NCBI RefSeq assembly: GCF_000374005.1 | Contig: NZ_KB893134.1 | Location: 556,582-592,641, forward strand | DNA from: Kiloniella laminariae DSM 19542 | GTDB taxonomy: Bacteria > Pseudomonadota > Alphaproteobacteria > Kiloniellales > Kiloniellaceae | Length of the DNA: 36,060 bases | Direction: 5' to 3' | Part shown: in pieces, positions 24,811 to 32,307 of the stretch | Layout of the letters: every line of letters starts with the position of its first letter | Position numbering within the stretch: the first letter of the stretch is position 1 | The notes under the pieces: model-generated | The model's database searches: none | What the model was told of the DNA's origin: nothing | What the model saw: only the letters and a program-made list of their open reading frames with translations | Program-made: the position numbers and the translations under genes

Positions 24811-26910
24811 TTAGTTCTCCTCTACCCTGTTGCGCCGTCTGCGTCGCGCCAGCAGGAGCAACAGCAGCAGAGTTGCCGTCAAGGCATAGGGACGCCAGTT
24901 ATCCTTCTGGAAAAAGGCTTCCGGATCGGTGAAAAGCTGAAAGGTGAAAAAACCCCGTACTTTTTCTGGTGGCAGTCCGAGCTCTTCCAGTCCGGCAAGG
25001 AAAGCATCAATAATTGCGGGGTTGAAGAGTGGTTCGCTGATGGTTTCTGGCGCGGCAGTTTCTGTTCCGTCCTTGTTATCTTCTGACAGACGGTTCCTGG
25101 CCATGTTTGTCGCAAGGGCTTCGGCTTTTTCCTGATCAAACCACCAGTAGGCTGTGCTGGTGCCGCGCCAGGGAGTGATCTCGGGGCGGGAGAACTTGTC
25201 CCAATAGAGTACACGGTCATCTTCGGTATGAAACTGGGGGATGACATAAAATCCCCAAAGCAAAGCACGATCCAGTGCTCTGACACTGGCGACCAGATCC
25301 TCACGATCTTTGGCACTTACAACGCGCTCGACCAGCGCATCTATGGCAGGGTCGTGGATGCCGGAAAAATTGCCACTGCCCTTGCGATCTGCTGTTTCAC
25401 TGGTCCAGAAACCCCGCTGCTCGGTGCCGGGCGAAATACTTGCGGAAAGCTTTATAATGACAATATCAAAATCAAAATCGCTGATCCGGTTATAATATTG
25501 AGACTGGTCCACCAGTCGTGTGCGAACATCAATCCCAAGCTGTCGCAGGTTGTTGACGAAAGGGAGAACTGTTCGCTCCATACCTTTTGAAGCCAGCAGC
25601 ATTTCGAAGGTCATCTGCTCGCCAGTCTGGGCGTTAACCAGCTTGAGATCTCGGACAATCCACCCGGCTTCTTCCAGAAGGATAAAGGCCTTGCGAAAGT
25701 TGTCACGGGGCCAGCCCATGCCGTCAGTTGTGGGGATGGTAAAGGGGTCGGTAAAAAGACGCTCGGGAAGCTGGTCTTTGTATTGTTCAAGAATTTCCAG
25801 TTCTCTGCCTTCGGGAAGACCTGTCGAAGCGAGCACGGAATTGCCAAAAAAATTGGTGGATCGGGTCAAAAGTCCAAAGGAAAGTGCTTTGTTACTCCAT
25901 TCGAAGTCATAAACATACCCCAGGGCTTCGCGCACTTTAGGGTCTTTGAAAATCTCGCGGCGGGTATTGAGAAAAAACCCCTGAATGCCCTGTGGTCTCT
26001 TGTGCGGAATGGATTCCTTTTTCAGCCAGCCTTTTGCAATGGCCGGGACATCGTAATCCTGAGCCCAGGCACTGGAAGAACGCTCGTTTCTATAGTCAAT
26101 CTCGCCTGACTTGATCGCCAGTTTGATGACGTCATCATCCTGATAATAGGTTGTCCGGATACTATCGAAATTGTCCTGTCCCCTGTTCACGGGCAAATCC
26201 TTGCCCCAGTAATCTTTTACCCGTTCCTGTATGACGTAGCGTCCCGCCTCAAAATCCTTGATTCGGTAAGGGCCGCTTTGTAGGGGGGGCTCCAGGGTGC
26301 TCTTGGCAAAATCCCGGCTTTCCCAATAATGCTTGGCAAGTATGGGCAGGGAACCTGCTGTGATCGGGAACTCTCTGTTGCCGATTTCTGCAGAGTAGAA
26401 CCTAACCTGACGATCTCCAACTTTCTCGACGCTTTTGATAATGGCAAAAGCATTTTGAACATAGGGATCTGCCTTGGTGGAGATCGTCTCCAGCGAGAAA
26501 ATCACATCCTCGACAGTGATGGGTTGTCCGTCGTGCCAGCGGGCTTCGGGGCGGAGCGTGAAGGTCACCCATGCACGGTTTTCCGGCCATTCAAGCGACT
26601 CTGCAATCAGACCGTATTCGCTGGCTGCTTCATCAGCACTGGCAGCTAATAGTGCTTCAGGCTGGAAACCGGGTCCGGCAACGCCTTTGATGATATAGGG
26701 GTTGAAGCTGTCGAATGTTCCCTCGCTGGCAAGACGCAGTTCTCCCCCTTTGGGGGCAGCGGGATTGACGTAGTTAAAATGAGTGAAGTCCGCGGGGTAA
26801 CCGGGCTCCCCATGAATGGCTATTCCATGAGATTTTTGAGTTGTTTCGGCCAAAGCAGACAGCGGCAGAAATGCGCTAAGGACAAAGCTGACCAGAATGA
26901 AACTACGCAT
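24811..26910 (-). CDS. yejA: YejA-type peptide-binding protein with a C-terminal membrane tail
   Basis: This 699-residue exported SBP family 5 protein has a signal peptide ending LSALA|ET after residue 21. Typical YejA sections follow: HGIAIHGEPGYPADFTHFNYVNP, GGELRLASEGTFDSFNPYIIKG, ARWHDGQPITVEDVIFSL and, near residue 590, TPWRGTSTAYWWFD, where YejA proteins usually end. Here about 100 more residues follow: a polar linker, a helical segment (PAIIDAFLAGLEELGLPPEKVRGFF), then a hydrophobic run of about 14 residues (Y675-A688, including seven leucines). The chain ends with R689-R693 and a short charged tail. This would tether the binding protein to the inner membrane by its C-terminus, or act as a sorting tail. 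It is the first gene of yejABEF. Confidence 0.92.
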   Translation of the reverse strand: MRSFILVSFVLSAFLPLSALAETTQKSHGIAIHGEPGYPADFTHFNYVNPAAPKGGELRLASEGTFDSFNPYIIKGVAGPGFQPEALLAASADEAASEYGLIAESLEWPENRAWVTFTLRPEARWHDGQPITVEDVIFSLETISTKADPYVQNAFAIIKSVEKVGDRQVRFYSAEIGNREFPITAGSLPILAKHYWESRDFAKSTLEPPLQSGPYRIKDFEAGRYVIQERVKDYWGKDLPVNRGQDNFDSIRTTYYQDDDVIKLAIKSGEIDYRNERSSSAWAQDYDVPAIAKGWLKKESIPHKRPQGIQGFFLNTRREIFKDPKVREALGYVYDFEWSNKALSFGLLTRSTNFFGNSVLASTGLPEGRELEILEQYKDQLPERLFTDPFTIPTTDGMGWPRDNFRKAFILLEEAGWIVRDLKLVNAQTGEQMTFEMLLASKGMERTVLPFVNNLRQLGIDVRTRLVDQSQYYNRISDFDFDIVIIKLSASISPGTEQRGFWTSETADRKGSGNFSGIHDPAIDALVERVVSAKDREDLVASVRALDRALLWGFYVIPQFHTEDDRVLYWDKFSRPEITPWRGTSTAYWWFDQEKAEALATNMARNRLSEDNKDGTETAAPETISEPLFNPAIIDAFLAGLEELGLPPEKVRGFFTFQLFTDPEAFFQKDNWRPYALTATLLLLLLLARRRRRNRVEEN

Positions 26911-27073
26911 CTTCTCGACAAAACCCCCGGAGTCTTTAAAGGGACAAGGAATAGATCCCCAGCTGAGCCAGTTTGAGGGCTTTTGCTAAGACGGGCAAGA
27001 GCTGGATTCCTCTCTGGTCAGCAGAAAGAGCAGTCTCGCAGTCTTGTGATGAAAAATGGTTAATAAAATCGGA

Positions 27074-27871
27074 TCAGCTGTTAAATAGTTCGAGGACTTC
27101 TTGGTGTAATCTGTGATCACCCGAGGTAATGACCTTGCCGTCGGAATGCATGCCCAGAGGTTTTCCCTCCCAGTCACTCATGATGCCACCTGCACCTGTA
27201 AGTATGGGAACCTGGGCCAGATAGTCGTAGACGCCCATACCTGCTTCGATGGTCAGATCAATGGAGCCGCTGGCGACCAGGCCATAGTTATAACAGTCGC
27301 CACCAAAGAGGTTCATTTTTGCCCTGGCTCTTGCAGCGTCGTACTTGGGAAACTGATCCGGCTTGAACAGTAGGGGAGAGGTCGTCGCCAGAGTCGCCTG
27401 GGCCAAAGCTGGACAATCTCTCACCCGGACTTCACTGGAGCCCCGGTGATCGCGAAAGAGCGTGGGTTTTCCAGCAGCACCGATCCAGCGTTCGTTGATC
27501 ACGGGCATGGAGAGGATACCCATGACGGGCTGGTTGTTCCTCAGAAGGGCAACGAGGGTACCAAAGATGGCGTGGCCCGAGATAAAACTTTTGGTGCCGT
27601 CAATCGGGTCGAGAACCCAGACAAATTCTGCATCCTGTTTTTCACTGCCGTGTTCTTCACCAATGATTCCGTGATCCGGGTAGCGTTTGTTGATCATCTC
27701 GCGCATTGCAGTTTCTGCTGAGCGGTCCGCAATGGTTACAGGTGAAGCGTCGCTTTTACCTTCAACGGTTAGTGGGCTGCGAAAATAATCCAGAATGATT
27801 GATCGTGCTGCATCGCAAAGCTCTTCGCCCAGGTTGGTATATTCCGCAGGGCAATTAAAATCTGTGACCAT
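27074..27871 (-). CDS. hisN: Inositol monophosphatase-family phosphatase, probable histidinol-phosphatase HisN
   Basis: This 265-residue Mg2+-dependent, lithium-sensitive-type phosphatase has the family metal sites GEEHG (71-75), DPIDGTKS (88-95) and the C-terminal aspartate Asp216 in VYDYLA. The stretch GGDCYNYGLVASGSIDLTIEAGM and the final VPILTGAGGIMSDWEGKPL resemble the alphaproteobacterial HisN type, which makes histidinol from its phosphate in histidine synthesis. Other members hydrolyse inositol-1-phosphate or PAP, so the substrate is not certain. It is flanked by a strong terminator upstream (27921-27948) and lies 163 bp ahead of yejA on the same strand; that gap shows no clear signal. 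Confidence 0.85.
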   Translation of the reverse strand: MVTDFNCPAEYTNLGEELCDAARSIILDYFRSPLTVEGKSDASPVTIADRSAETAMREMINKRYPDHGIIGEEHGSEKQDAEFVWVLDPIDGTKSFISGHAIFGTLVALLRNNQPVMGILSMPVINERWIGAAGKPTLFRDHRGSSEVRVRDCPALAQATLATTSPLLFKPDQFPKYDAARARAKMNLFGGDCYNYGLVASGSIDLTIEAGMGVYDYLAQVPILTGAGGIMSDWEGKPLGMHSDGKVITSGDHRLHQEVLELFNS

Positions 27872-27920
27872 TGTCTGGATTCCGTTTCAGGAGGGATCGT
27901 GTTAATCAATTTCTGACAAA

Positions 27921-27948
27921 GAAAAGGCGACCCGGAGGTCGCCTTTTC
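27921..27948 (-). terminator. Intrinsic terminator of the cytochrome c gene
   Basis: GAAAAGGCGACC (27921-27932) and GGTCGCCTTTTC (27937-27948) form a perfect 12-bp stem with a 4-nt loop. The paired A/T ends give a T-run on the minus strand, 34 bp past the cycM stop. Confidence 0.8.
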
Positions 27949-27981
27949 TCAAGTCGTGTGTCCAAGGCAGAACCGGGCAGA

Positions 27982-28524
27982 TTATTGCGGCAGGTCTGCT
28001 GGATTGTCACTCTGCATCCGCAGATAGGCAATCATATCAGCGCGGTCTTCAACTTTCTTGATCCCGGCGAAGCCCATTTTTGTACCTGGTGCATAGTCTT
28101 TTGGCTTGGCAAGAAACTCGTTCAGAGCTTCGTAATCCCAAGCTTCACTGTTCATGCCCTGTAGCGCGTCAGAATAGCTGTAGCCATCAACTGCGGCGCG
28201 CGCCCGATCAACGACACCCCAGAGGGCTGGTCCAACCTTGTTGGAGCCGCCGCTTTCCACGGTATGACAGGAAGCACATTTCTTGAAACCTTTTTCGCCC
28301 GCCGCGATATCAGCAGCTGCCAAAAGGGCACTGACAGGCTCGATAGAGGGTTCCTCGGCTCCAGCAGAGGCGACTTCGACGCCACTGTCAGAAACTTCAA
28401 TCTTAAAGGCGTTCTCTTCCAGGTCTTTTGGATGGTAGAGAGACTTGGCTGCAAAACCTGAAGCCATTAAGAGAATGCCGGCAGTTAGGACTGAGGCAAA
28501 GATCTTGTTGTTCTCAAGAGACAT
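27982..28524 (-). CDS. cycM: Membrane-anchored class I cytochrome c (CycM type)
   Basis: This 180-residue protein has an uncleaved N-terminal membrane anchor (about residues 8-27, IFASVLTAGILLMASGF). A linker of about 45 residues, acidic and Ala/Ser-rich, precedes a single class I heme domain. The heme site is CASCH (Cys83, Cys86, His87) and the distal ligand is Met150 in GTKMGF. This matches alphaproteobacterial CycM/cytochrome c552, which carries electrons from the bc1 complex to aa3 oxidase in the periplasm. It stands head to head with kdsB, the arrangement seen near cycM-kdsB-pheA in related genomes. Confidence 0.92.
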   Translation of the reverse strand: MSLENNKIFASVLTAGILLMASGFAAKSLYHPKDLEENAFKIEVSDSGVEVASAGAEEPSIEPVSALLAAADIAAGEKGFKKCASCHTVESGGSNKVGPALWGVVDRARAAVDGYSYSDALQGMNSEAWDYEALNEFLAKPKDYAPGTKMGFAGIKKVEDRADMIAYLRMQSDNPADLPQ

Positions 28525-28685
28525 TCTTCCTGACCCTTTGGGCTTATTGTAAATTTCGGCCCGACAATACCGCTCTCGGGCCTTGCATTCAATAGCTGGA
28601 ATTGATTTTTGACAAGTTTGCTCAGTATCTTTGTGTTTTTTCTTGCAGAAATCCCGCAGAAATTACATGGAAATCACTTTGATTG

Positions 28686-28700
28686 TTGAAAAACGTTCAA
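28686..28700. promoter_or_regulatory. Short inverted repeat in the cycM-kdsB divergent region
   Basis: TTGAA (28686-28690), 5 nt, TTCAA (28696-28700) form an inverted repeat roughly midway in the 284-bp divergent region. No convincing promoter boxes could be fixed on either side of it. Confidence 0.25.
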
Positions 28701-28808
28701 ATGTGTTATGGCCTGATGCCAAACATTCTCCGGACAATATCATGGCATCTGCTGCGCCTGAACTGTCGGGGAGCTATAGTCTAGTGCAGTTATAATTTGA
28801 GGCTTCTC

Positions 28809-29561
28809 ATGTCCTTGCCACTTAATCCTGTTGTCCTGATCCCCGCGCGGATGGCTTCTTCGCGTCTCCCCAACAAGCCGCTGGCGGATATCTGTGGCCT
28901 GCCGATGATTGTGCAGTGTTACAGGCGGGCTGTTGAAGCCGGTCTTGGACCGGTTGTTGTTGCCTGTGCCGAGCAGGAAATTATCGAAGCGGTGGAAAAA
29001 GCCGGGGGCAAGGCAGTACTGACTGATCCGGCACACCCCTCCGGGTCTGACCGGATTCACGAGGCTTTGCAGCTTTTTGATCCCGAGGGGAGCCACGATG
29101 CCGTGGTCAATGTCCAGGGAGACCTGCCGACTGTTGAGCCGCGCCTGATCCAGGCTGCCTTTGACGTTCTCGATAATGAGGACGTGGATATTGCGACGCT
29201 TGCAGTTGAAATCCGGGATGTGGAAGAGCGGCACAATCCGAATGTTGTTAAGGCCGTCGCTGGCTTTGAACCGGGGCAGACAGTTGCCCGGGCACTTTAT
29301 TTCAGCCGCAGTACTGCCCCCTGGGATGATGGGGATGTTGCCAAGTCGCTCTATCACCACATCGGGCTTTATGCCTATCGACGGCAAGCACTGGAACGTT
29401 TTGTGGCCCTGCCAGCGTCACCCCTTGAAAAGCGGGAAAAGCTGGAACAGTTACGAGCGCTGGAAGCAGGCATGCGGATTGATGTGGCGCTCGTTGACAC
29501 TGTCCCTCTGGGCGTCGATACTCCTGCTGATCTTGAACGGGCGCGCCAGCTTCTTTCCTGA
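28809..29561 (+). CDS. kdsB: 3-deoxy-manno-octulosonate cytidylyltransferase
   Basis: This 250-residue cytoplasmic enzyme activates Kdo with CTP to CMP-Kdo for lipopolysaccharide inner core assembly. I start at the ATG at 28809; an in-frame TTG 12 bp upstream is possible. The N-terminal nucleotide-binding signature [15 protein letters not shown] (11-25) is diagnostic. [33 protein letters not shown] and [15 protein letters not shown] are the other KdsB motifs, and [16 protein letters not shown] ends the chain. Its presence implies a Gram-negative envelope with LPS. The pheA gene follows after 126 bp. Confidence 0.95.
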   Translation: MSLPLNPVVLIPARMASSRLPNKPLADICGLPMIVQCYRRAVEAGLGPVVVACAEQEIIEAVEKAGGKAVLTDPAHPSGSDRIHEALQLFDPEGSHDAVVNVQGDLPTVEPRLIQAAFDVLDNEDVDIATLAVEIRDVEERHNPNVVKAVAGFEPGQTVARALYFSRSTAPWDDGDVAKSLYHHIGLYAYRRQALERFVALPASPLEKREKLEQLRALEAGMRIDVALVDTVPLGVDTPADLERARQLLS

Positions 29562-29633
29562 TACTCCCAGCTTATGCGCAGGAAAAGCACGCCATTCGTT
29601 CAAATGATCATCACAACAATTCTTGACCATAAA

Positions 29634-29666
29634 TGATCTGTATAATTTAACTGATCTATATAATTT
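29634..29666 (+). promoter_or_regulatory. Tandem AT-rich repeats with two -10-like boxes upstream of pheA
   Basis: TGATCTGTATAATTT (29634-29648) and TGATCTATATAATTT (29652-29666) are 18 bp apart, each holding a consensus TATAAT. TTGACC at 29623-29628 is badly spaced for both, so the -35 is unclear. They may be twin promoters for pheA. Confidence 0.35.
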
Positions 29667-29687
29667 TTAGGATAAGGCCTGACTCTC

Positions 29688-30548
29688 ATGACAGACGTCG
29701 ATCATATTATCGCCTTTCAAGGTGCCAAAGGAGCAAACTCTGACCTCGCGTGTCATGCAGTGTTTCCCGAGATGGAATCCCTGCCCTGTTACTCTTTTGA
29801 AGATACCTTTGCTGCGGTACATGAGGGCAAGGCACGTCTGGCCATGATTCCAATCGAAAATTCCAGTGCCGGGCGGGTGGCGGATAACCATCACCTGATG
29901 CCTGAATCCGGGCTGCATATTATTGGTGAACATTACGAAAAGATCGAACATCGGCTGCTGGCGCCCAAGGGGGCGTCTCTTGCGGGTCTGAAACAGGTTC
30001 ACAGTCACGTGCATGCCCTGGCTCAATGCCGAAAGTTTCTGCGTGCCCATAACATTGAACCGATTGTCGCTGCAGATACGGCGGGGGCCGCGCAGCAGAT
30101 CGCCAAGTTGAATGACCCTTCAGTTGGGGCGATTGCGACCTCACTGGCAGGAAAGATCTATGGCCTGGATACTCTGAGCAGCGAAATCAGCGATGCAGAG
30201 GACAATACAACCCGCTTCCTGATCATGTCCAAGGACCCGATTGATCCGGATCCAGCCAAGACAAAGGTGATGATGACATTTGTCTTCAGGGTTCGCTCTG
30301 TTCCGGCTGCGCTTTACAAGGCTCTGGGCGGTTTTGCGACCAACGGTGTGAACATCACCAAACTCGAGAGCTATATAACGGATGGCAGTTTCTCTGTTGC
30401 GCAATTCTATGCCGACATCGAGGGACATCCCAATGAACGCCTTGTTCGTTTAGCGCTGGAGGAGCTGAGTTTCTTTTCCAAGGAAGTCAAAATCCTTGGG
30501 GTCTATCCAGCAAATTCTTTCCGCGAACGTGGCGTGGCAGCGGAATAG
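29688..30548 (+). CDS. pheA: Prephenate dehydratase with ACT domain
   Basis: This 286-residue cytoplasmic enzyme converts prephenate to phenylpyruvate for phenylalanine synthesis. The catalytic domain covers about residues 6-185. It begins IAFQGAKGANSD and includes IPIENSSAGRVAD (54-66) and the catalytic DNTTRF (172-177). The C-terminal ACT domain (about 195-275), which senses phenylalanine, has PAALYKALGGFATNGVNITKLESYI and SVAQFYADIEGHP. There is no chorismate mutase domain, so this is the stand-alone form usual in alphaproteobacteria. No leader-peptide attenuator is visible. A hairpin terminator follows. Confidence 0.95.
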   Translation: MTDVDHIIAFQGAKGANSDLACHAVFPEMESLPCYSFEDTFAAVHEGKARLAMIPIENSSAGRVADNHHLMPESGLHIIGEHYEKIEHRLLAPKGASLAGLKQVHSHVHALAQCRKFLRAHNIEPIVAADTAGAAQQIAKLNDPSVGAIATSLAGKIYGLDTLSSEISDAEDNTTRFLIMSKDPIDPDPAKTKVMMTFVFRVRSVPAALYKALGGFATNGVNITKLESYITDGSFSVAQFYADIEGHPNERLVRLALEELSFFSKEVKILGVYPANSFRERGVAAE

Positions 30549-30576
30549 ACTATAGCCCTAACTTGATCACAGAGGG

Positions 30577-30620
30577 CGAGCTGAAGCCGGGTTGGGAAAC
30601 GGGCTTCAGCTTGATCTTTT
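30577..30620 (+). terminator. Intrinsic terminator of pheA
   Basis: AGCTGAAGCC (30579-30588) pairs with GGCTTCAGCT (30602-30611), extended by two more outer pairs, followed by ATCTTTT. Its right arm overlaps the last codons of the convergent DUF2834 gene (ends 30606). Confidence 0.65.
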
Positions 30621-30923
30621 CGGGGCTTCTTCTCGCAAAAACAAGTAGAGAGGGAGGGCGAGTGACAAACCGACACAAAAACCTGCAAGAATAACTGTCC
30701 ACCATTTCGACACGTCGTGTGCTTTGCTATCAAAAAAAGACCAGACCCAAAAAACGGTAAGTGATATAAGAACATCGGCAGAAAAGCCGCTGGCAGCATC
30801 ATTTGCAAAAAGTTGGGTCACGAACTTGATAACGTCGAAGCCGCTTGTGTTATAAAATGACCCGAAAAAAATCCACGGAACGATGGTTCCAACAATAGCT
30901 GAAATCAGATAAAAATTTCTCAC
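30606..30923 (-). CDS. DUF2834 small membrane protein
   Basis: This 105-residue inner-membrane protein has three hydrophobic helices: about residues 4-20 (FYLISAIVGTIVPWIFF), 47-64 (SADVLISLTVFWVWSFF) and 74-96 (WWTVILAGFCVGLSLALPLYLFL). FxxGSFYNTSGFDVIKFVTQLFANDAASGFSxD between the first two helices is characteristic of the DUF2834 family. The chain ends in a basic tail. The family has no known function. It lies 88 bp downstream of nudC on the same strand. Confidence 0.8.
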   Translation of the reverse strand: MRNFYLISAIVGTIVPWIFFGSFYNTSGFDVIKFVTQLFANDAASGFSADVLISLTVFWVWSFFDSKAHDVSKWWTVILAGFCVGLSLALPLYLFLREEAPKRSS

Positions 30924-31011
30924 TGATATCCCTCGATAGTGTTCATAAAAAATGCGGGGACCGGGTTGGTTTTTGCAAGTTGATCAGAGGGGATTCCAAA
31001 CCAGGCTTGAA

Positions 31012-31920
31012 TCAGGTCTCCTGAAGCCAATCCTCGACAAGAACACGTGAGATCGAATCCTTGCGGGGCAGGTTAAAGCTGTCGTTTTCAGGAGATGCCC
31101 TAAGCTCATCCCGATGGAACCAGCGGGCAGATTCAATCTCCTTGGGGTCAAGAACCAGAGGGTCGTGGCGATTACCCTCGGCTGTAAATCCAACCATCAG
31201 TGACGCCGGAAAAGGCCAGGGTTGTGAGGAGTGGTACCTGACGTTGCGAACGGTAATGCCGACCTCTTCCCTGACTTCACGGATGACGGTTTGTTCAAGG
31301 CTCTCCCCGATCTCGAGGAAGCCTGCCAAAACCGAATATCCTCCTGGTCGCCAGCCAGCATTTCGGGCGAGCAGGCACCAGTCGCCGTCTGTCACCCGCA
31401 TGATCACAGCAGGGTCTGTTCGGGGAAAGTGCAAACGCCCGCAGCTCTCGCCAGTGCACTGGCGCACATGGCCGCCTTCGACAGATCTGGTTGGATTGCC
31501 ACAGGAGCCGCAGAAGCAGTGCTGGCGATGCCAGTGAGCTAGTCCTCTGGCATAGGACATGATTGCGGCATCGTCTGGGTCGAGAAGGCTCCAGTGATCG
31601 CGTAAATCAAGGAAGACACCGTTCGCGAGGAGAGGAGGAGTCTCTGATTGCGGCAGGATGGCTCCGAGAATCGGCTGCTCGCCCTTTAGGCCAAGAAAGA
31701 TGATCTCTTCAGCAAGCTTAAAAATTTCGCTGGCATCTGCTCCGGAAAGAAACAGGGGAGCAGGAGTCGTTTCAGATATAAATAGTCCCTGATGCCCCCA
31801 GACTGTCGTGACAAGGCTTTCCGGGGCACAGCGATAGCTTTGCAGCTGTTCGGGGAGCACACGCAGATGTGCCGCACGATCAAGTTTTTCAGTGGTATAG
31901 ATATGCAATTTTCCGCTCAT
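31012..31920 (-). CDS. nudC: NADH pyrophosphatase NudC
   Basis: This 302-residue Nudix hydrolase cleaves NADH to NMNH and AMP, and in bacteria also removes NAD caps from RNA. It has three parts: an N-terminal domain (1-120); a zinc ribbon with Cys137, Cys140, Cys155 and Cys160 (FCGSCG...CTGESCG); and a Nudix domain. The Nudix box (200-221) follows Gx5Ex7REVREEVG and reads GFLEIGESLEQ then REVREEVG. The NADH-specific SQPWPFPASLM motif follows at 232-242, which separates NudC from other Nudix enzymes. All key residues are intact. Confidence 0.95.
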   Translation of the reverse strand: MSGKLHIYTTEKLDRAAHLRVLPEQLQSYRCAPESLVTTVWGHQGLFISETTPAPLFLSGADASEIFKLAEEIIFLGLKGEQPILGAILPQSETPPLLANGVFLDLRDHWSLLDPDDAAIMSYARGLAHWHRQHCFCGSCGNPTRSVEGGHVRQCTGESCGRLHFPRTDPAVIMRVTDGDWCLLARNAGWRPGGYSVLAGFLEIGESLEQTVIREVREEVGITVRNVRYHSSQPWPFPASLMVGFTAEGNRHDPLVLDPKEIESARWFHRDELRASPENDSFNLPRKDSISRVLVEDWLQET

Positions 31921-32023
31921 GGGCAGAGCGTGACCCAGAGTGACGTTTCTGTAAATATCCGGATGGAAATAAATTGGGGAAATAACCTGACAGGATAGAG
32001 GTGAATAAATGCTGGAAAAGGGG

Positions 32024-32052
32024 TTGCCTTCTGGTCCAAGAAGTCCGATATA
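32024..32052 (+). promoter_or_regulatory. Promoter of the SRP RNA gene
   Basis: TTGCCT (32024-32029), a 17-nt spacer and GATATA (32047-32052) predict a start at about 32058-32060, which agrees with the 5' end of the RNA helix. Confidence 0.6.
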
Positions 32053-32057
32053 AGGGG

Positions 32058-32155
32058 CGAGAGGTTGGCTACGGGCGTGGCGCTCGCCAACCCGGTCAGA
32101 TCCGGAAGGAAGCAGCCGTAACGAGTTAGCTGCGGGTCGTGGTTCAGCCTCTCAC
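32058..32155 (+). ncRNA. ffs: 4.5S signal recognition particle RNA (small bacterial type)
   Basis: This is an RNA of about 98 nt. The 5' GAGAGGTTGGC pairs with the 3' GTTCAGCCTCTC end to close one long hairpin. The apical domain carries the universally conserved SRP sequence GGTCAGATCCGGAAGGAAGCAGCCGTAA in short form (CCGGTCAGATCCGGAAGG, then AAGCAGCC), which binds Ffh and holds the GGAA tetraloop. It guides membrane and secreted proteins to the translocon. It sits just upstream of dnaX, as in many alphaproteobacteria. The ends are set by the pairing and may be off by a few bases. Confidence 0.93.
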
Positions 32156-32186
32156 TTAGATATGTCCAGGCTAATGGATTGAATTT

Positions 32187-32209
32187 ACGGGCTTATGGCT
32201 CGTTTTTTT
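32187..32209 (+). terminator. Intrinsic terminator downstream of the SRP RNA
   Basis: ACGGGC (32187-32192) and GCTCGT (32198-32203) pair with one G-T wobble around a 5-nt loop, and the T-run continues to 32209. The mature RNA ends about 30 nt earlier, so 3' trimming is likely. Confidence 0.7.
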
Positions 32210-32307
32210 ATATCAAAATTTTCCTTTCCTTCTTCTCTTTTCACAGCGTTTGCCTTGTTGCAGCAATGGGGTAAAGTGAGGTGAAACAGGAGAAAATCAG
32301 CAACTGC

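Noticed and set aside
27921-27948. The perfect 12-bp inverted repeat as an attachment site or mobile-element end
   Set aside because: It has a 4-nt loop, AT-rich stem ends and a position just past the cycM stop, all typical of an intrinsic terminator. There are no recombinase genes or matching repeats nearby.
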